Source: Vulcanimicrobiota bacterium (GTDB lineage Bacteria; Vulcanimicrobiota; Vulcanimicrobiia; Vulcanimicrobiales; Vulcanimicrobiaceae). Taken from it: a stretch of 64,000 bases of DNA. The notes under the pieces were generated by a model that was given only the letters and a program-made list of their open reading frames with translations, did not search any database and was not told where the DNA came from. Where the stretch lies: NCBI GenBank assembly GCA_003168375.1, contig PMSI01000007.1, positions 1 through 64,000 on the forward strand. The letters are read 5' to 3'. Every line of letters begins with the position of its first letter. Position 1 is the first letter of the stretch. This document shows positions 51,272 through 60,700 of this stretch, piece after piece. The translations under genes were made by a program, and so were the position numbers.

Positions 51272-52134
51272 CCGGCCGCACGCTGCGATACCGTCGCCGC
51301 GGCCCCGGCGACCGCGATCGCGATCAGCCCGAAGTATCCGATCGCCATCAGCACGCGCTGCATCGGCGCGGCGATGTGCTCGCGCGGATCGACCTGGCCG
51401 CGCCACGCCGCAATCCCGCGCGGGATCGACGAGATCAGCACGAACGCCACGATCAGCAGCATGAACGGGCTGAAGTTGTGTGTCAGCACGACGAAGCCGA
51501 CCAGCAGTGCCGCGCCGACCAGCCAGATCCGCCCGTCGATCGCGCCCGCGACGCGCCCGCCGTCGAACGGGTACGCCGGGATCAGGTTGAAGAGGTTCAG
51601 GAAGAAGCCGACGTAGGCCGCGGCGATCCAGAACGGCTCGCCGGTGAAGAGTCCGTAGCCCCAGCACACCGTCGCCGCACCGACCCCGAAGATCGGACCC
51701 ATTAACGCCGCAACCGCGTTACGCGCCGGGTCTTCGGTCATCGGCGAGCTGACGAACGCGCCGAGGCCCGGGATGAACATCGGCAGCGAGACCGGGACCC
51801 CGTAGTTGCGGAAGGTCAGATAGTGGCCCATCTCGTGGACGAGGATCTGCAGGACGAAGACGACGCCGAACTTCCAGCCGAACAAGATCGCGTAGAACCA
51901 GAGAGAAACAAAGATCGACCCGAAGCTGAGCAGGAGCTTCGGCGCCAGCAGCAGCCACTTGAGGCCGAAGAGAACGCCGAGCACCAGCTTGATTTTTGTC
52001 CAGAACAGGGCCAGAGCGACGAGGAATCCGCCGGCGGCTGAAGCTCCGCGCTTCATCGGGTTCGGTTGCTGCTGCACCGGCAGCTGCGGCTCCGCCGGCA
52101 CCCCCGGGTGCTCGGGCCGGTCGTCGTCATGCAT
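51268..52134 (-). CDS. M50-family site-2-type membrane metallopeptidase
   Basis: A 288-aa intramembrane zinc protease. HEMGH near residue 101 supplies the zinc His and catalytic Glu, and NLIPAYPFDGGRV near 180 the third ligand (NPxxPxDGG type). About six hydrophobic segments follow a Pro-rich cytoplasmic N-terminus. Such proteins cleave membrane-bound regulators or have housekeeping roles. Its ATG (52134) and the ATG of the divergent amidase form the hexamer ATGCAT. Confidence 0.85.
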   Translation of the reverse strand: MHDDDRPEHPGVPAEPQLPVQQQPNPMKRGASAAGGFLVALALFWTKIKLVLGVLFGLKWLLLAPKLLLSFGSIFVSLWFYAILFGWKFGVVFVLQILVHEMGHYLTFRNYGVPVSLPMFIPGLGAFVSSPMTEDPARNAVAALMGPIFGVGAATVCWGYGLFTGEPFWIAAAYVGFFLNLFNLIPAYPFDGGRVAGAIDGRIWLVGAALLVGFVVLTHNFSPFMLLIVAFVLISSIPRGIAAWRGQVDPREHIAAPMQRVLMAIGYFGLIAIAVAGAAATVSQRAAG

Positions 52135-52710
52135 CAGCCGCTAGTTCTCGCTCCACCCGTCCCGCTCCGTGGATGGCGGCCGGTTTTGCCGGACGGGGAG
52201 GTTCGCTCGATCTACCTCCACTGGACGGCGTACGGCTACGACGAGGTCTTTGCGGCCTATCACTTCTGCATCGCCCGCCCGGACGACGTGGTCGTCCACC
52301 ACACCCACGACCTGCGCGAGAACATGCGCGACGTCCGCCGCGATCCGGCGCTCCCGTACGCCGCGCATACGAGCGGGCGCAACTCGTGGGCGCTCGGGAT
52401 CTCGATCGCGGCGATGCGCGGTGCGACGCCGTCGGACTTCGGCCCGAGTCCGCTCACCGTCGCGCAGCTCGACGGGATGTGCGAGGTCGCCGCGACGCTG
52501 GCCGCGTTCTACGGGATCGACGCCGCCGCGATCCGCACCCACGCGGAAGCCGCGCTCGCCGACGGCTACTTCGGTGCCGGACCGGGTCACCAGCGCTGGG
52601 ACATCGCCCGGCTGCGCCCGTCGCCCGCGCCGCTCGAACCGGCGGAGGCGACGCGCGCCGGCGACTGGTTCCGCGAGCGCATCGCCGCGCTGATCGTGCG
52701 CCCACGCTGA
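52129..52710 (+). CDS. N-acetylmuramoyl-L-alanine amidase-like protein
   Basis: A 193-aa protein of the amidase_2/PGRP fold without a signal peptide. SIYLHWTAYGYDEV, YHFCIARPDDVVVHH, GRNSWALGISIAAM and RTHAEAALADGYFG follow the family, with His ligands in LHW and THAE. It would cut the amide bond between muramic acid and peptide, perhaps in cell lysis or wall recycling. The start is ATG 52129, directly overlapping the divergent M50 start. Confidence 0.75.
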   Translation: MHQPLVLAPPVPLRGWRPVLPDGEVRSIYLHWTAYGYDEVFAAYHFCIARPDDVVVHHTHDLRENMRDVRRDPALPYAAHTSGRNSWALGISIAAMRGATPSDFGPSPLTVAQLDGMCEVAATLAAFYGIDAAAIRTHAEAALADGYFGAGPGHQRWDIARLRPSPAPLEPAEATRAGDWFRERIAALIVRPR

Positions 52711-53681
52711 CCGAGGCGGATGCGCTCGCGGTGGCGGCGAGCTTCGGGGTCGACATCGCGGGCGCGCACGCGTTCGCGCTCGAGGGCGGCTACTCGAACG
52801 AGACGATGCGCGTCGACGCGGCGTCCGGCACGTTTGTCGTGCGCCGGTACGGGCGACTGCATGTGACTGCCGCTGAGATCGCGTTCGAACACGCGGTCGC
52901 GACCCACGCCGCGGCCCGGATGGACGAGATCGTCGCGCCGCTGCGCGATGGCGAGGGCCGCACGCTCGCGATCGCCCCCGGCGGCGGGATCGCCGCGGTC
53001 TTCCCGTTCGTCGACGGGGTTACCGGGCGCAGGGATCCGGCGACGGCGCGTGCGGCGGCACGTGTGCTTGCGCGCTTTCACCGCGCCGTGCGCGACGTCC
53101 ACGTCGCGGGCGGGATGCGGAGCCTGCGTTTCGTCGGCAGCTTCTCGGCGCTTCGCGAGCGGTTCGTGCGGCTCGCCGCCGATCCGCTCGTCGGCCGCGC
53201 ACTCGATTGGAGCGCGCTCGTCGCTGCGACGACCGCGGCGACCGCGCGCGCCGCACCGCTCGCCGGCGGGCTTCCCCACGTCATCGTGCACGGCGATGTG
53301 AACCCGGGAAACGTCGTGACCGCCGGCGCCGGCGAGGTCCGCGGCTTGATCGACTTCGACTTCGCCCACGAGACGGAGCGCGTCTACGATCTCGGCACGC
53401 TGCTCGACGAGTTCGCGCGCGAGCACGACGACGCGTCGCTCGATGTCGCGCGCATCGCGGAACTCGTCGCGGCCTACGCCGCCGAAGCCCCGCTCGCGGA
53501 CGCCGAGCGCGAGCTCGTGCCGGAAGCGATGCTGCGCCGCGCCGCCTCGCTGGTGTGGCTGGTCGTGACGCGCCACGGCGAGCGCGTCCCCGGCGACGTC
53601 GGCGGCGCGCCGCGCTACGCCGCGCGCGTCGTGGAGATCGCGGCGGCCGCGGCGTCGATCCGGGAGGCGGCGCGTGGCTAG
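52707..53681 (+). CDS. APH-type phosphotransferase (homoserine kinase II-like)
   Basis: A 324-aa kinase of the aminoglycoside phosphotransferase fold. GGYSNETMRV forms the nucleotide loop region, HGDVNPGNVV the catalytic loop (catalytic Asp) and LIDFDFAHETERVYDLG the metal loop. Substrates in this family include homoserine, choline and hydroxylysine. Homology seems to begin at LTEADALAVAASFG, where CTG 52707 overlaps the amidase stop as CTGA. The next usual start is GTG 52731. The 3' end overlaps the 37-aa ORF. Confidence 0.78.
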   Translation: MTEADALAVAASFGVDIAGAHAFALEGGYSNETMRVDAASGTFVVRRYGRLHVTAAEIAFEHAVATHAAARMDEIVAPLRDGEGRTLAIAPGGGIAAVFPFVDGVTGRRDPATARAAARVLARFHRAVRDVHVAGGMRSLRFVGSFSALRERFVRLAADPLVGRALDWSALVAATTAATARAAPLAGGLPHVIVHGDVNPGNVVTAGAGEVRGLIDFDFAHETERVYDLGTLLDEFAREHDDASLDVARIAELVAAYAAEAPLADAERELVPEAMLRRAASLVWLVVTRHGERVPGDVGGAPRYAARVVEIAAAAASIREAARG

Positions 53682-53787
53682 GCTCGCGAACGCGGCCCTC
53701 TGGCTGCTGCTCGTGCTCGCCGTCGCGCTGGTCGTTGCGATGACGTGGCATCCGTGGGTAACGCCGTGGACGGGAGTGCGACATTGA
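53674..53787 (+). CDS. 37-aa single-pass membrane peptide coupled to NDH-2
   Basis: A short frame: GTG at 53674 lies six bases after GGGAGG (53662-53667) and overlaps the kinase stop. It encodes ARLANAALW, a hydrophobic run of 17 residues, and MTWHPWVTPWTGVRH. Its stop overlaps the NDH-2 start as TTGA. The perfect ribosome-binding site and tight coupling on both sides support expression. A role in membrane placement or stability of NDH-2 is a testable inference. Confidence 0.62.
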   Translation: MARLANAALWLLLVLAVALVVAMTWHPWVTPWTGVRH

Positions 53788-55145
53788 CCAAGATCGTGGT
53801 CCTGGGCGGCGGCTTCGCCGGCGTTGCGGTCGCCCGGCGGCTGGAGAAGAAGCTGCGCCGCGACGAAGCCGAGATCGCGCTCGTCAGCCGCGACAACTTC
53901 ACGCTGTTCACGCCGATGCTCCCCGAGGTTAGCTCCGGCGGGCTCGAGCCGCGCCACGTGGCCACGCCGGTCCGCACGCAGCTGCGCCGCACGACGTTCG
54001 TGCTGGGTGAGATCGCGAGCCTCGACCTCGCATCGCGCGCCGTCGAGGCGCGGCATCCGCTCACCGACGACGTGACGCGATTGGAGTACGACCAGCTCGT
54101 GCTCGCCCTCGGCTCGGTCACATCGACGTTCGGGATCCCGGGCGTCGCCGAGCACACGCTGCCGCTCAAGACGCTCGAGGACGCGGAGACGCTGCGCAAT
54201 CGGATCATCGCCGCGCTCGAGCAGGCCGTCGTCACGCCGCCCGGACCCGGCCGCGAGCGGCTGCTCACCTTCGCGGTCGTCGGCGGTGGATACACCGGTT
54301 GCGAGTGCGCCGGCGAGCTGGTCGACTTCTTCCATTCGATCGTGAGGTTCTACCGGCCGCTGCGGCTCGACGACGTTCGGATGATTTTGATCGAAGCCGG
54401 AACGTCGCTGCTCGCCGATCTGCCGGAGGCGATGGGGCGGTACACGACGCGCAACCTCGTGCGCCGCAAGGTGGAGCTGATCATCGGCGACGGTGTGACG
54501 CGCATCGACGAGCATGGGATCGCGCTGCAGTCGGGGACGATCATCCCGAGCTCGACGGTCGTGTGGAGCGCCGGCGTTCGTCCCTCGCCGGTGCTGCGCG
54601 AGCTCGCCGGTGTTGCGCACGCGCGCAACGGCGGGATTCTGGTGAACCCCGATATGTCGGCGATCGGCGCGCCGGGCGTGTGGGCGCTCGGCGATTGCGC
54701 TTGGATTCCGGCCAAACCGGGCGGCGACCAGAACGACAAGTCCGCCTGGTATCCGCCGACGGCGCAGCATGCGATCCGCGAAGGCCCGGCGCTCGCCGAC
54801 AACGTCGTGGCGACGCTGCGCGGGAGACCGACGAAACCGTTCCGCTACAGCTCGCTCGGAACGATGGCCTCGCTCGGCGCCCGCCGCGGCGTCGCGCAAC
54901 TTCCCGGCGGCTTCGTGCTGACCGGCTTCATCGCGTGGTTCCTGTGGCGATCCTACTACCTGGCGCGGCTGCCGGGGCGCGACCGCCAGGTGCGGGTCGC
55001 GTTCGACTGGACGATCGGGCTGATCTTTCCGCGCGACATCGCGGAGCTGCGGCTCTACACGGAGCGCGGCCAGCACCAGTCCGAGCACGATGCCGGCTTC
55101 GACCCGCCGGCGCCGCCGCTTGACAGTCCGCCGGAAGAGGCGTAG
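53784..55145 (+). CDS. ndh: Type II NADH dehydrogenase (NDH-2)
   Basis: A 453-aa monotopic flavoenzyme that passes electrons from NADH to quinone without proton pumping. The FAD motif is GGGFAGVAVARRL at residues 7-19, the NAD motif VVGGGYTGCECAGEL near 170, and ALGDCAWIP near 310 is the second FAD contact. The amphipathic C-terminus (GFIAWFLWRSYYLARLPG) is the membrane anchor. It starts at TTG 53784, seven bases after GGGAG, inside the stop of the 37-aa ORF. Confidence 0.9.
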   Translation: MTKIVVLGGGFAGVAVARRLEKKLRRDEAEIALVSRDNFTLFTPMLPEVSSGGLEPRHVATPVRTQLRRTTFVLGEIASLDLASRAVEARHPLTDDVTRLEYDQLVLALGSVTSTFGIPGVAEHTLPLKTLEDAETLRNRIIAALEQAVVTPPGPGRERLLTFAVVGGGYTGCECAGELVDFFHSIVRFYRPLRLDDVRMILIEAGTSLLADLPEAMGRYTTRNLVRRKVELIIGDGVTRIDEHGIALQSGTIIPSSTVVWSAGVRPSPVLRELAGVAHARNGGILVNPDMSAIGAPGVWALGDCAWIPAKPGGDQNDKSAWYPPTAQHAIREGPALADNVVATLRGRPTKPFRYSSLGTMASLGARRGVAQLPGGFVLTGFIAWFLWRSYYLARLPGRDRQVRVAFDWTIGLIFPRDIAELRLYTERGQHQSEHDAGFDPPAPPLDSPPEEA

Positions 55146-55148
55146 CGT
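55120..55148 (+). promoter_or_regulatory. Leaderless promoter of the DUF4097 gene
   Basis: TTGACA (55120-55125), a 17-bp spacer and TAGCGT (55143-55148) lie in the end of ndh. The A of the start codon (55155) is the seventh base after the -10 box, where transcription should begin, and no ribosome-binding site exists. Leaderless translation is therefore expected. Confidence 0.6.
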
Positions 55149-55154
55149 ATAACT

Positions 55155-55865
55155 ATGTTTTTAGTTTTGGCGCTCGCCTCCGTCCCGTTCGCGTACGACG
55201 GAGCCCTCCGGCCCGGGCAGACGCTGACGATCCGCGACGTCAACGGCGAGGTGCGCGTGCGCACCGGCGATCGGCTCGCGATTCACGCCACCAAGCACGC
55301 CGAGCGCAGCGATCCGAACGAGGTCGCGATCAAGGTCGAGAACCGTCCCGACGGGATCGTCGTGTGCGTGCGGTATCCGCCGGAGGCGAACCGCGGCTGC
55401 GACGAACGGCGCACGTCGGAGAGCAATAGCCGCAGCGACACGGCCGTCGATTTCGACATCACCGTTCCGCACGGCGCGACGGTAGACGCGCGGACGGTGA
55501 ACGGCTCGGTCGACGTGACGAACGACGGGATGACGGAAGCCGGCACGGTCAACGGAAGCGTTCGCGTCGAGGGCCGCGACGTGCGCGCTGCGCGGACGGT
55601 GAACGGCTCCGTCCACGTGCGCATCTTGGACGGGCGCGGCACGCTGACCGCGAAGACGGTGAACGGCTCGATCGACGTCTCCCTGCCGCGCGGCACCGGC
55701 GTCGAGCTCGCCGCGCGCACCCTGACCGGCAGCATCAACGCCGAAGGCGTCGACGTGCAGCGTCCTCGCTACGGACCCGGCGCCCGGGCGAACGCGACGC
55801 TCGGCGACGGCGCCCGCAAGCTCGCCCTCGAAACGGTAAACGGCTCGATCACGCTGACCCGCTGA
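55155..55865 (+). CDS. DUF4097 beta-helix-like secreted protein
   Basis: A 236-aa protein with a short signal peptide (cleavage near VPFA) and DUF4097 repeats. DVNGEVRVR, RTVNGSV (several copies), KTVNGSIDVS, RTLTGSI and ETVNGSITL repeat at about 20-25-residue intervals, as in a parallel beta-helix. Function is unknown; relatives are often found with anti-sigma factors or envelope-stress genes. Three Cys (VCVRY to GCDERR) could pair. A consensus promoter directly precedes the ATG. Confidence 0.72.
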   Translation: MFLVLALASVPFAYDGALRPGQTLTIRDVNGEVRVRTGDRLAIHATKHAERSDPNEVAIKVENRPDGIVVCVRYPPEANRGCDERRTSESNSRSDTAVDFDITVPHGATVDARTVNGSVDVTNDGMTEAGTVNGSVRVEGRDVRAARTVNGSVHVRILDGRGTLTAKTVNGSIDVSLPRGTGVELAARTLTGSINAEGVDVQRPRYGPGARANATLGDGARKLALETVNGSITLTR

Positions 55866-56011
55866 CTACGCGGCGAGCGCTTCGAGCAAGGCGATTCGCT
55901 GCGGCAGGGGCAACTGCGCCGCGCGGCGTTCGAGGACGCCGCGCGTGCGCTCGTTGATCGTGCGCAGCTCCGAGGGCGACCCGGAACGGCGGAACGCTCA
56001 GCATGCCGCCA
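55866..56011 (-). pseudogene. Possible small or decayed ORF
   Basis: On the minus strand a 42-codon frame without a normal start encodes SELRTINERTRGVLERRAA and LPQRIALLEALAA, an amphipathic helical pattern typical of real short proteins. A TGA interrupts the frame after ATG ATG GCG GCA TGC at its 5' end. It could be a remnant, or it may use an unusual start. The 229-bp gap contains nothing else visible. Confidence 0.22.
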
Positions 56012-56094
56012 TCATACCATGCGACGGACGCGGTCTTCCCGGATGGCTTGGCGCGGTCCCTGACGAACTGGGCCGGTCAGAACGGGGATTACGA

Positions 56095-56562
56095 ATGCAG
56101 GTCATCGTCGGAGTAGCGGCAGCCTCGATTGCGGCGGCAGCGCTCGCCCTGGCGAGCGTCGTGTTGGCCGTCGGTTACGCGCGATTGCCGCGGCGAATGG
56201 CGCTGCAAATCGGGTCGGACGGCGCGCTCATCGGTCCCGGGCCTCGGCGAAATCTCTGGTTCATGCCGGCCGTGTTGGCCATTGCGATGATATCGCCGAT
56301 GCTGACGACGTTGTCCGCCGCTCGAACGAACCGTCCCCTGTCTCCCCTGATCGTGGAGTTGAGTGTCGGGGCGCTCGTCTTCCTCGCGTTCGTGAGCATT
56401 CTCACCGCCGCGAACATCGTGGTCGTGGTCCGCGCCGCGGTAACGGGCCGTCAGCCGTCCGCGGGACGGCTTGCATGGGCGTACCGGCTCACCGTGGCGC
56501 TGGCATTCGCCGCCATCGCATTTCTGGTCTGGACGGTATACCAGGTGGCCCACCCGTCATGA
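56095..56562 (+). CDS. Four-helix membrane protein with DUF1648-like start
   Basis: A 155-aa protein with about four membrane helices. The segment YARLPRRMALQIGSDG after helix 1 resembles the DUF1648 motif (LPxxxPxHWNxxG), found in sensors and in SdpI-like immunity proteins, but is only partial. ATG 56095 is preferred over GTG/ATG 55945 because GGGGA lies six bases upstream and the extra N-terminus is not protein-like. Confidence 0.6.
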   Translation: MQVIVGVAAASIAAAALALASVVLAVGYARLPRRMALQIGSDGALIGPGPRRNLWFMPAVLAIAMISPMLTTLSAARTNRPLSPLIVELSVGALVFLAFVSILTAANIVVVVRAAVTGRQPSAGRLAWAYRLTVALAFAAIAFLVWTVYQVAHPS

Positions 56563-56616
56563 CGCGATCGGTCGCGTATGCAGCAAGGATAACCGCAAGC
56601 CCACGCTGATCCGGCG

Positions 56617-57627
56617 TCACACCCAGGCGTCGTCGGGGCCGGCGTAGGTGTTGCCGTAGAGCGACTTCGCGTCGGGGTACGGTTCGGCTTCGACTTCGTC
56701 GGTCGTGCGGTTCACCAGGTCGGTGATCTCGCGTCTGATCGCCTTCACGTCGTCGTCGGTGAGTGCGCCGCGCTCCAGCAGATAGCGCTCGAACTTGGGC
56801 ACCGGGTCGTCCGGCCGGTGTCCGGTGACCTCGTCGCGCGTGCGATAGGTGCGGTCGTCGTCGTCGGTCGTGTGCGAGAGGAAGCGGTAGCACTTCGACT
56901 CGACCAGGACCGGGCCGTGTCCCGCCGCCGCGTGGGCGCGCGCTTCGCTCACCGCCGTGTAGACCGCGATCGGATCGAAACCGTCGACGGTCACGCCGCG
57001 GATCCCGTATGCCGCGGCGCGCGTCGCGATGGTGGGGACGCGCATCTGCTTGCTGATGTGCGTCGAGATCGCCCACTCGTTGTTCTCGCACAGGAAGATC
57101 ACCGGCAGCGTGTGGACGGCGGCGAAGTTCAGCGCTTCGTGCCACTCGCCTTGCGAGGTCGCGCCCTCACCGAATTGGCAGAACACGACGCGGTCGCGTT
57201 CGTTGCGGTACTTGAGCTTCCAGGCTGCGCCGACGGCGTGCGTGCACTGCGCGGCGATGATCGAGGAGATCGTCGCGATCCCGAGCGCCTTCGCGGTGAC
57301 GTGGTTGATGATCGAGCGGCCGCCGGAGGTGTCCTGCGCGCGGGCGAGCTGCGAGCGGAACACGTCGACCAGCGGTAAGCCGCAGGCGAGCACGATGCCG
57401 GTGTTGCGATAGTACGGGTAGAGCAGATCCTTGCCGCGCTCGAAGGCGAGCCCGGCCCCCGCCTGGGCCGCCTCGTGCCCTTCCGAGCCCATCGCGATCC
57501 CGATCTTGCCCTGGCGGTTGAGCTGGAAGCCGCGCGTATCGACCGCGCGCTGCGTGAGCATGTCGCGGTAGAGCTTGAGCAGCTGGTCGCGAGAGAGCTC
57601 GTTTCCGGCCGAGGTGCTGAGCGCCAT
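56617..57627 (-). CDS. Branched-chain 2-oxoacid dehydrogenase E1 alpha
   Basis: A 336-aa thiamine-diphosphate subunit. GEGATSQGEWHEALNFA is the cofactor motif in its branched-chain form. SHTTDDDDRTYR near residue 255 (Ser followed by TTDD) matches BCKDH, which is the phosphorylation-loop region in eukaryotes. It should decarboxylate 2-oxoisovalerate-type acids. No E1 beta, E2 or E3 gene is next to it, and it is clearly different from the E1 alpha at 5905. Confidence 0.85.
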   Translation of the reverse strand: MALSTSAGNELSRDQLLKLYRDMLTQRAVDTRGFQLNRQGKIGIAMGSEGHEAAQAGAGLAFERGKDLLYPYYRNTGIVLACGLPLVDVFRSQLARAQDTSGGRSIINHVTAKALGIATISSIIAAQCTHAVGAAWKLKYRNERDRVVFCQFGEGATSQGEWHEALNFAAVHTLPVIFLCENNEWAISTHISKQMRVPTIATRAAAYGIRGVTVDGFDPIAVYTAVSEARAHAAAGHGPVLVESKCYRFLSHTTDDDDRTYRTRDEVTGHRPDDPVPKFERYLLERGALTDDDVKAIRREITDLVNRTTDEVEAEPYPDAKSLYGNTYAGPDDAWV

Positions 57628-57713
57628 CGCGGGCAGGCTTCCGGCGGCTGCGAGCCCGCCCCTACCGCGCGGTCGGGCGGGGAACGGTGCCGTGGGCTCG
57701 GAAGAGCGCCGCG

Positions 57714-60700
57714 ATGCGTGCCGGCTCTTGCGTCGCCGCCGCCGTGCTGGCTGCGGCGCTTTCGTCTTCGGTCGCCGCGTACGCGGCGCCGGTCCCGGGG
57801 ACGCCCGCTTCGCCCCGCAAGCCGGGGCCGAAGCCGGCGATCACCCCGTCACCCGGCCCCGACACCGACGGCGTGAAGTTTCGCGCGATCGGCCCGGCGA
57901 CGTCGGGCGGACGCGTCGCGGCGGTCGCGGGCAGCGACCGCGATCCGGCGCTGTACTACGCCGGCGGCGCCGGCGGCGGCGTGTTCAAGTCGACCGACGG
58001 CGGCGCGTCGTTTCAATCGGTGTGGGACGCGGCGTCGAAATTCGGCGCGATCGGCGCGATCTCGATCGCACCGAGCGACGACAAGACGGTGTGGGTCGGC
58101 ACCGGTGAAGCGAATCCGCGCAACGACGTCTCGTATGGTGACGGCGTGTGGCTCACCCGCGACGGTGCGAAGCACTGGACGCATGCCGGTTTGGCCGATA
58201 CCGCGCTGATTTCGAAGATTCTGGTCGATCCGAAGAACCCCAAGCGCGCGATCGTCGCGGCACTCGGCGACCCCTGGAAGGACAGCACGTCGCGCGGCGT
58301 CTACGTCACCGACGACGGTGGCCGCAACTGGGCGAAGACGCTCTACGTCGGACCGTCGAGCGGCGCCGCCGATTTGGCGTGGAGTCCGAGGCAGCCGCAG
58401 ACGATTTTCGCGGCGATCTGGCAGTTCCGGCGACAGCCGTGGATCGCGACCAGCGGCGGTGCCGCCGACGGATTGTACCGTTCGCGCGACGGTGGCCGGA
58501 GCTGGGCGAAGATCCAAGGTCACGGCTTCCCGACCGATACGCTCGGACGTATCGGCGTCGCGGTCGCGCCGCGCGATCCGCAGCGCGTCTACGCGGTCGT
58601 GCAGTCGAAACAGGGGACGATTTGGCGTTCCGACGACGGCGGCGACACCTGGCGCCGCGTCTCGAGCGACACGACACCCGAACAGCGTCCGTTCTACTTC
58701 AGTCACCTCGCCGTCGATCCGCGGAACGAGAAGCGCATCATCGCCGTCTCGATGTACCTGACGCTCTCGAAAGACGGTGGCCGGACCTGGAAGCACCTCA
58801 CCGGCTCCGTGCACGTCGACAACCACGCGCTGTGGTGGTCGGCCGACGGGACGCGGATCCTCGAGGGCAACGACGGCGGCGTGATCCTCAGCCGCAACGG
58901 CGGCGACTCGTGGGCGTTCCTCGACCGCATCCCGCTCGCGGAGATCTACCACGTCGGATTCTCCGATGAGAAGCCGTATTTGATCTGCGGCGGCCTGCAG
59001 GACAACAGCTCGTGGTGCGCGCCGACGACCGCGCGCAACGGGATCGGTCTGATGAACCGCGACTGGTTCGCGATCGCGGGCGGCGACGGCATGTATGCGA
59101 TCCCCGATCCGTCGGATCCGAACTTCGTCTGGACGAACACCCAGGACGGCGTGCTCGGCATCTACGACCGGACCGCGCGCCAGAGCGTCGACGTCTCGCC
59201 GTATCCGCGCGACGTGTTCACGTCGTCGGCCTCGCTCGCGGAGTCGCCGTACCGCTTCAACTGGAACGCGCCGCTCGCGTTCTCCCCGCAGGACGGGCAC
59301 GTCGCCTATTTCGGCGGCAACGTCGTGTTCATGACCACCGACCGCGGCCGGCACTGGGCGCCGATCAGCCCCGATCTGACGCGCAACGAGAAACAGCACC
59401 AACGCGCGTCGGGCGGGACGATCAACCTCGACGTCTCGGGCGCCGAGTACTACGATACGACGCTCGCGATCGCGCCCTCTCCGAAGGACGCGAACGTGAT
59501 CTGGGTCGGCACCGACGACGGGCTCGTGCACGTCACCCGCGACGGGGGCGCGCACTGGACCGGCGTCACGCCGCGCGGCTGGCCGAAGTACGGCCGCGTC
59601 GAGGTGATCGAGGCCGGCCCGCATGCGGCCGGGACGGCGTTCACGCTGCTCGACCGCCACGATCTCGGCGACTTCCGGCCGTACGCGTTCGTCACCGACG
59701 ATTACGGAGCGACGTGGCGCTCGATCTCCGCCAATCTGCCCGCGAACGCGCCGGTCCGCGTGATCCGGCAGGATCCCCGCGAGCCGAACCTGCTCTACGC
59801 GGGCACCGAGAACGCGCTGTGGATCTCGTACGACCGCGGCGGACGCTGGGAGCGGCTGCGGGCCGGCTTCCCGGTCGTTCCGGTCTACGACATCCACGTG
59901 CATCCGGCGGCGAACGACCTGCTGATCGCGACGCACGGGCGCGGGTTCTACGTCCTCGACGATCTCGCAGCGCTGCAGCAACTCGCCGCGGCGCGCCGCG
60001 CCGGCGTGCAGTTCTTCCCGGTTCGCGAGGCGACGCTCTGGGCGGCTTGGCCGTCGGTCGAAACCGGCGACGGCAACTCGCTGCCAGCCAACCAGTTCTC
60101 CGGGCCCAATGCGCCGAGCGGCGCCGTGCTGACGTTCTACCAGCGCACGAAGGCGACGGCGCGGCCGTGGTTCGAGATCGTCGACGCGAACGGCAAGGTG
60201 GTGCGCACCCTGCGAGGCGGCGTGCCGTTCGATCCCGCCGATCCGCCGAAAGACCCGCGCGCGAAGTTCTTCGTCAGCAACGACCGCGGGCTCAACCGGA
60301 TCACCTGGAGCGGTAATGAGAACGGTCCCACCCGCTGGCTCGGTACCTCGTTCCAGAACGCCGGTCCCACCGAGGGCGCCGAGGCGCTGCCGGGACGCTA
60401 CACCGCGCGCCTCCACGCCGGTGCGAACGTCTACGAGCAGCAGTTCGCGCTCGTCGACGATCCGTTCAGCCCGTTCACCCCGGAGCAGCGCGTGGCGCGG
60501 CACGCCTACCTCGCGACGCTGTACGGCTGGATCGACGGGATCGACAAAGCGCTCAACGAGATCGACCGCCGGTTGAAGCACCACCCGGCGCCCGGCGAGC
60601 GTGCCGCGCTCACCGCGCTGCGCGACGAGCTCTCGTCGAACTCGCTCCACGACGAGGACTCGATCGGCCGCCCCGACCGGATTCGCGAGCGCGTCTTCGG

